Assembly (NCBI RefSeq): GCF_020177375.1
Contig: NZ_JAIWHV010000012.1
Span: 24,089-88,088, forward strand
Reading direction: 5' to 3'
DNA: 64,000 bases
Origin: Saliphagus infecundisoli
GTDB taxonomy: Archaea > Halobacteriota > Halobacteria > Halobacteriales > Natrialbaceae
Part shown: one piece after another, positions 60,866-64,000 of the stretch
How positions within the stretch are numbered: position 1 is the stretch's first letter
Layout: each line of letters opens with the position of its first letter
Notes under the pieces: generated by a model
What the model saw: only the letters and a program-made list of their open reading frames with translations
What the model was told of the DNA's origin: nothing
Databases searched by the model: none
Translations under genes and position numbers: made by a program

Positions 60866-60883
60866 CGGCCCGGACTACGGGCC

Positions 60884-61084
60884 CTAGGCGTTGTTCATTC
60901 GCTTGCTCCGACCGAACCCACACCGCTGGCACTCGGTGACCCGGTAGGGTTCCCGGGAGAACCGGGCGTTTTCGCCGTCGCGACTCTCCGTCCGGATCTG
61001 GACGGAGACGTCGTGGAGCGTCTCGAGCCCGCAGCGTTCGCACGGTTCCGTCATCCCTCCACCGGCCCCATCCGTCGTTGCCAT
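60884..61084 (-). CDS. small zinc-ribbon protein (possibly DUF7835)
   Basis: A 66-residue protein with two CxxC pairs: EPCERCGLETLHDVSVQIRT and EPYRVTECQRCGFGRSKRMN, a zinc beta-ribbon. The same composition is seen in a small haloarchaeal family that I think is DUF7835. The start could be 61084 (MATTDGAGGG) or the ATG at 61054 (MTEPCERC). The function is unknown. It converges with map. Confidence 0.72.
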   Translation of the reverse strand: MATTDGAGGGMTEPCERCGLETLHDVSVQIRTESRDGENARFSREPYRVTECQRCGFGRSKRMNNA

Positions 61085-61310
61085 CGAGGAGAAGGTTCCC
61101 GGGATCGGTCATAAACCCCCATCTCGTTTCGCGATTGAACGGCGAAAACGGTGCGAACGAAACGGTATTGCCATCCCTTCGGCGCGTATCGCCGACTGAT
61201 ACCCCGCTGGATCCGTATGCCGGCGACGCCGTCAACGGGGCGGTCCTCAGCGGAACCGGCGTACGGGGATCGTATGAAAGACTTTAGGGCGGGCTCGAGT
61301 GCTCCCGGGT

Positions 61311-61871
61311 ATGGACCGGCTGTTCGCCCCTTGGCGCATCGAGTGGGTGAGACGCGAGGAGAAGAATCCCGACGTCGAGTCGTGTGTCTTCTGTGAGCTT
61401 CCCGAACGGAGCGACGACCGCGAGAACCGGATCGTCGCCCGAAGCGACCACGCCTTCGTCCTGCTGAACAACGCGCCGTACAACCCCGGTCACGCGATGG
61501 TGATCCCGCGCGCCCACACCGGCGACTACGCCGACCTCGGGGACGAACAGTTGCTCGACCACGCCCGGCTCAAGCAACGGACCCTGACCGCCCTGACCGA
61601 GGCCTTCGACCCCGACGGCTTCAACGTCGGGTTGAACCTGGGCGAGGGTGCCGGCGGCTCGATCGACGACCACCTCCACACCCACGTCGTCCCCCGCTTC
61701 GAGGGCGACACCAACTTCATGCCCGTGACCGGCGAGACGAAGGTGATCGTCGAGGCCATCGAGGAGACCTACGACGGGCTCCACGAGGCCTTCGCCGGGC
61801 TCGAGGGCGCGTCGATCTCCACCTCGGGCGCGGTCGTCTTCGACGGAGCGAGCCGAACCGACGGCGAGTGA
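61311..61871 (+). CDS. HIT-family nucleotide hydrolase
   Basis: A 186-residue histidine-triad protein. CVFCELPERSDDRENRIVAR near residue 25 has a Cys pair found in FHIT-like archaeal members; NNAPYNPGHAMVIPRAHTGD near residue 52 is the core; the triad is DDHLHTHVVPRFEGDTNFMP near residue 120. It should hydrolyse dinucleoside polyphosphates or AMP-lysine-type adducts. The ATG at 61311 gives the family start (MDRLFAPWRIEW); an earlier ATG at 61299 is possible. Confidence 0.92.
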   Translation: MDRLFAPWRIEWVRREEKNPDVESCVFCELPERSDDRENRIVARSDHAFVLLNNAPYNPGHAMVIPRAHTGDYADLGDEQLLDHARLKQRTLTALTEAFDPDGFNVGLNLGEGAGGSIDDHLHTHVVPRFEGDTNFMPVTGETKVIVEAIEETYDGLHEAFAGLEGASISTSGAVVFDGASRTDGE

Positions 61872-61923
61872 TACCGGCGGCCGTTCGGAACGTCCTTACC
61901 GAACCCTGCCGTAGGCCGTCGTG

Positions 61924-62838
61924 ATGAACCGGATGCGGGCGGTCCGGCGGGTCGGCCTCGTCGTTCTCGTGGTCAACCTGCTGTTGCTCGCGATCAAGGC
62001 CGCCGTCTGGTGGCAGTCGGGGAGCCTCGCGGTCGGCTCCGAGGCCGTCAACAGCGCGACCGACGTCGGCTACAGCGTCGTCGTCCTCGCGGGGCTCTAC
62101 CTGACGACCCAGCCCCCCGACCACCGCCACCCCCACGGCCACGAACGCATCGAGCCGTTCGTCTCGCTGTTCGTCGCCATCGCCATCTTCGCCGCCGGCG
62201 GACTCATCCTCTGGCGGGCGGTCGGGTCGCTGCTGTCCGGCGAGATCGGCGTCGCGACCGGCCCCTGGGCGGCTCTTGTGCTCGCCGTCTCCGCCGGCGG
62301 AAAATACCTGCTCTACCGCTACTGCCTGCGGGTCGGGGAGGTCCACGACTCCCCCGCGATCGTCGCGACCGCGACCGACAACCGAAACGACGTCCTCACC
62401 GCGGGCGCGGCGCTGGTCGGCGTCGCCGGCGCCCAGGCCGGCCTCCCGGTGCTCGACCCGATCGCCGCCTCGGTCGTCGCCGTCGGGATCCTCTACTCGG
62501 GGGTCGAGGTCGTCCGGGACAACCTCGACTACCTCGTCGGGGGCGCTCCGCCCGAGGACCTCCGCGAGGAGATCGTCGCCCGGGCGACCGCCCACCCCGA
62601 GGTCTACGGCGTCCACGACGTGATCGCCCACTACGTCGGCCCCGAGATCGACGTCAGCCTCCACGTCGAAGTCGAGGGCGAACACACGCTGCTCGCGGCC
62701 CACGACATCGAAAGCGAGATCGTCGAGGCGATCCGTGCGATCCCGGAGGTCGATGACGTCTTCGTCCACGTCGATCCGAAGGAACTCGGGGAGTGGAAGG
62801 TCGAATCCGGGCCCGTCGATCGGCCCGGGCGCTCCTAA
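61924..62838 (+). CDS. cation diffusion facilitator (CDF) family transporter
   Basis: A 304-residue divalent-metal exporter. Six membrane helices start with VGLVVLVVNLLLLAIKAAVW; the metal site is in the second helix region (SEAVNSATDVGYSVVVLAGL) and in TATDNRNDVLTAGAALVGVA near residue 155. HRHPHGHERIEPFVSLFVAI is the His-rich loop. The C-terminal cytoplasmic domain (VYGVHDVIAHYVGPEIDVSL) is complete. It probably exports Zn, Fe or Mn by proton antiport. Confidence 0.92.
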   Translation: MNRMRAVRRVGLVVLVVNLLLLAIKAAVWWQSGSLAVGSEAVNSATDVGYSVVVLAGLYLTTQPPDHRHPHGHERIEPFVSLFVAIAIFAAGGLILWRAVGSLLSGEIGVATGPWAALVLAVSAGGKYLLYRYCLRVGEVHDSPAIVATATDNRNDVLTAGAALVGVAGAQAGLPVLDPIAASVVAVGILYSGVEVVRDNLDYLVGGAPPEDLREEIVARATAHPEVYGVHDVIAHYVGPEIDVSLHVEVEGEHTLLAAHDIESEIVEAIRAIPEVDDVFVHVDPKELGEWKVESGPVDRPGRS

Positions 62839-62881
62839 TGCCGGGGGAACATTTGAGTCCGTCGGGCGCCCTGGGAAGAAC

Positions 62882-63748
62882 GTGACGGACGCGACAGCAA
62901 CGACCCGGGTCGAACGGCTGCTCGCCGAGTACGTCGCCCTCGCCGACAGCGTGGCCGTCTTCGCCCTCACCTTCCTCGCTCTCTACGTACTCGGCCGCGG
63001 GCTCGTTGCCCTCGCCGACCGCTGGATGGAGTTCCGCCGGACCGACCCCACCCTCAGGCGGGGCGCCGGGAAGGCCCTGTCGCTGGCCGTCGTCGCCGTC
63101 GCCGTCCTGCTCGCGCTCTCGACCGCCGGCTTCGAGTACGCCCTCCAGCGGTCGGCGATCCTCGTCGCCGCGCTCACCGTCGCGCTCGGTTTTGCCGCCC
63201 AGGACGTCATCGGCAACCTCGTCAGCGGCGCGTTCATCGTCACCGACCCGACGTTCAACATCGGCGACTGGATCCGCTGGGACGACGAGGAGGGCGTCAT
63301 CGAGGACATCAGCTTCCGGGCGACCCGCGTCCGGACGTTCGACAACGAGGTCGTCACCGTCCCCAACTCCGTGCTGACGAACTCGGCGGTGACCAACCCC
63401 GTGCTCAACGACACGCTCCGTCTCGAGGTCGCAGTCGAGACCGGCTACGACGACGTCGGCGAGGCCGTGGGGATCATGCGCGAGGAGGCCGATGCCCACA
63501 CGGAGATCCTCGACGATCCGAAGCCGACCGTCCTGATAACCGACCTCGGCGAGACCGTCCGGCTCTCGGCGCGGATCTGGATCGCCGAGCCCAACCGGCT
63601 CACGTTCGCTCGCGTCCGCTCCGAGTACGCCGAGGCGGTCGTCGAGCGCTTCGAGGAGTCCGGGATCGACCTCGGACGGTCGAACGCCCGGGTTCTCGAG
63701 GGCGAGGTCGGCGTGGTTCCGAAGGCGATCGACTTCAACAGGCAGTAG
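62882..63748 (+). CDS. mechanosensitive channel of the MscS family
   Basis: A 288-residue channel. Two to three membrane helices (VAVFALTFLALYVLGRGLVA; ALSLAVVAVAVLLALSTAGF; ILVAALTVALGFAAQDVIGN) lead into the MscS beta domain (IGDWIRWDDEEGVIEDISFR; VVTVPNSVLTNSAVTNP). It opens on osmotic down-shock. The start is GTG at 62882. The last four residues FNRQ and the stop codon lie in the 95-bp mobile repeat that begins at 63734, so the C-terminus has been changed by an insertion. Confidence 0.92.
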   Translation: MTDATATTRVERLLAEYVALADSVAVFALTFLALYVLGRGLVALADRWMEFRRTDPTLRRGAGKALSLAVVAVAVLLALSTAGFEYALQRSAILVAALTVALGFAAQDVIGNLVSGAFIVTDPTFNIGDWIRWDDEEGVIEDISFRATRVRTFDNEVVTVPNSVLTNSAVTNPVLNDTLRLEVAVETGYDDVGEAVGIMREEADAHTEILDDPKPTVLITDLGETVRLSARIWIAEPNRLTFARVRSEYAEAVVERFEESGIDLGRSNARVLEGEVGVVPKAIDFNRQ

Positions 63749-63828
63749 CGAGGAGTCCCCTTCCTCACCGAGCGGCGAAGCCGCGAGTAGGGAGGAGAGG
63801 AATCGCGTTGCGAAGTTGGGTGAAACAG
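63734..63828 (+). repeat. 95-bp exact repeat, copy 2
   Basis: Base-for-base identical to 54344-54438. Its first 15 bases give the last codons and the stop of the MscS gene. It is directly followed by the left end of an IS4-family element at 63829. Confidence 0.92.
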
Positions 63829-64000
63829 CATCCCTTCTAGTTTAACGACCCGAACCACCGCCATCTGATGATTACATATCGCTGGTGCTACCAGTTTGAG
63901 GAACCCGGTGGAGAGTATGACTTACACCCCACCGGATTCCGTAGTTGTTGACCGGATTCAAAGAGCGTTTCCCTCCGATAAGTTGCGCGAGCGTGCTCGC
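63829..64000 (+). mobile_element. IS4-family (ISH8-like) element, left end only (runs off the window)
   Basis: Starts CATCCCTTCTAGTTTA, the terminal repeat of the element at 7455 with one change in the first 15 bases. The 88-base leader before the transposase start has the same length but different sequence. It lies immediately after GGTGAAACAG, the likely 10-bp target duplication, inside a 95-bp mobile repeat. Confidence 0.88.
63917..64000 (+). CDS. IS4-family transposase (partial, right end outside window)
   Basis: The first 28 codons (MTYTPPDSVVVDRIQRAFPS then DKLRERAR) align with residues 1-27 of the transposase at 7543 with a few changes, so it is a related, not identical, element. It starts with ATG where the other uses GTG. 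The catalytic part lies beyond the window. Confidence 0.9.
   Translation, partial: MTYTPPDSVVVDRIQRAFPSDKLRERAR

Noticed and set aside
1..64000. CRISPR array or defence island
   Set aside because: No series of equal direct repeats with spacers and no Cas, restriction or toxin gene were seen; the only repeats are the mobile-element copies, hairpins and coding repeats listed.

Overview
The window is a haloarchaeal chromosome segment (class Halobacteria; I cannot fix the genus). The evidence is the high GC with strongly GC-ending codons, the very acidic proteins, and lineage-typical genes: GGGP synthase, a Tfx regulator, a HalOD1 protein, DUF7344 regulators, halocyanins, RibL, Pcc1 of KEOPS, ribosomal S3ae, a HAH_0734-type protein and an archaeal initiator tRNA-Met. 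Genes are dense, on both strands, and mostly housekeeping.

Layout. 1-6.9 kb: an AlkP-superfamily phosphodiesterase (cut by the left edge), prephenate dehydrogenase, Rsm22-type methyltransferase, SurE, a small HTH protein, a membrane-anchored DHH phosphoesterase and GGGP synthase. 6.9-9.7 kb: a DUF7344-HalOD1 gene pair whose first gene is broken by a complete 1629-bp IS4-family (ISH8-like) element. 9.8-16.4 kb: MoxR ATPase and Tfx regulator (divergent), an acidic NES-repeat lipoprotein, an aspartoacylase-type hydrolase, oxidoreductase, SRPBCC protein, Lrp regulator and truncated haemoglobin. 16.5-25.6 kb: two-subunit 2-oxoacid:ferredoxin oxidoreductase, chorismate synthase, a sugar-type dehydrogenase plus DapA/KDG-aldolase pair, a second NES-rich lipoprotein and a DAO oxidoreductase. 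25.8-32.3 kb: sugar transporter, tRNA-Ala, the rps15-recJ-like-pcc1-rps3ae operon and a halocyanin. 32.7-42 kb: HEAT-repeat protein, a phospholipase-D-like gene split by a MITE, RecJ-type DHH nuclease, a hairpin array, JAMM protease, RibL, the B12-binding methylmalonyl-CoA mutase subunit with MeaB, and an alpha/beta hydrolase. 42-54 kb: PQQ-propeller lipoprotein, thiolase with its OB-fold partner, an M42 peptidase split by a second MITE, an NES-repeat halocyanin, TrkA, CoaBC, an intact DUF7344 protein and Hpt. 54-64 kb: another MITE, an att-like partial copy of tRNA-iMet, the tRNA itself, a surface-glycan set (GtrA, GT2, DUF2298), asparaginase, methionine aminopeptidase, HIT, CDF transporter and MscS, ending in a 95-bp mobile repeat and the left end of a second IS4-family element.

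The less ordinary material lies between the housekeeping genes. At least four mobile insertions have broken or trimmed genes: DUF7344, the PLD-like protein, the M42 peptidase and the MscS 3' end. Two of them are short hairpin-ended elements of one family, inserted in opposite orientations; removing either in silico restores the gene. Three exported proteins carry Asn-Glu-Ser sequon repeats, which fits heavily glycosylated surface stalks. A string of short perfect hairpins fills the divergent intergenic region near 38.4 kb. I found no CRISPR array, rRNA operon or defence cluster.
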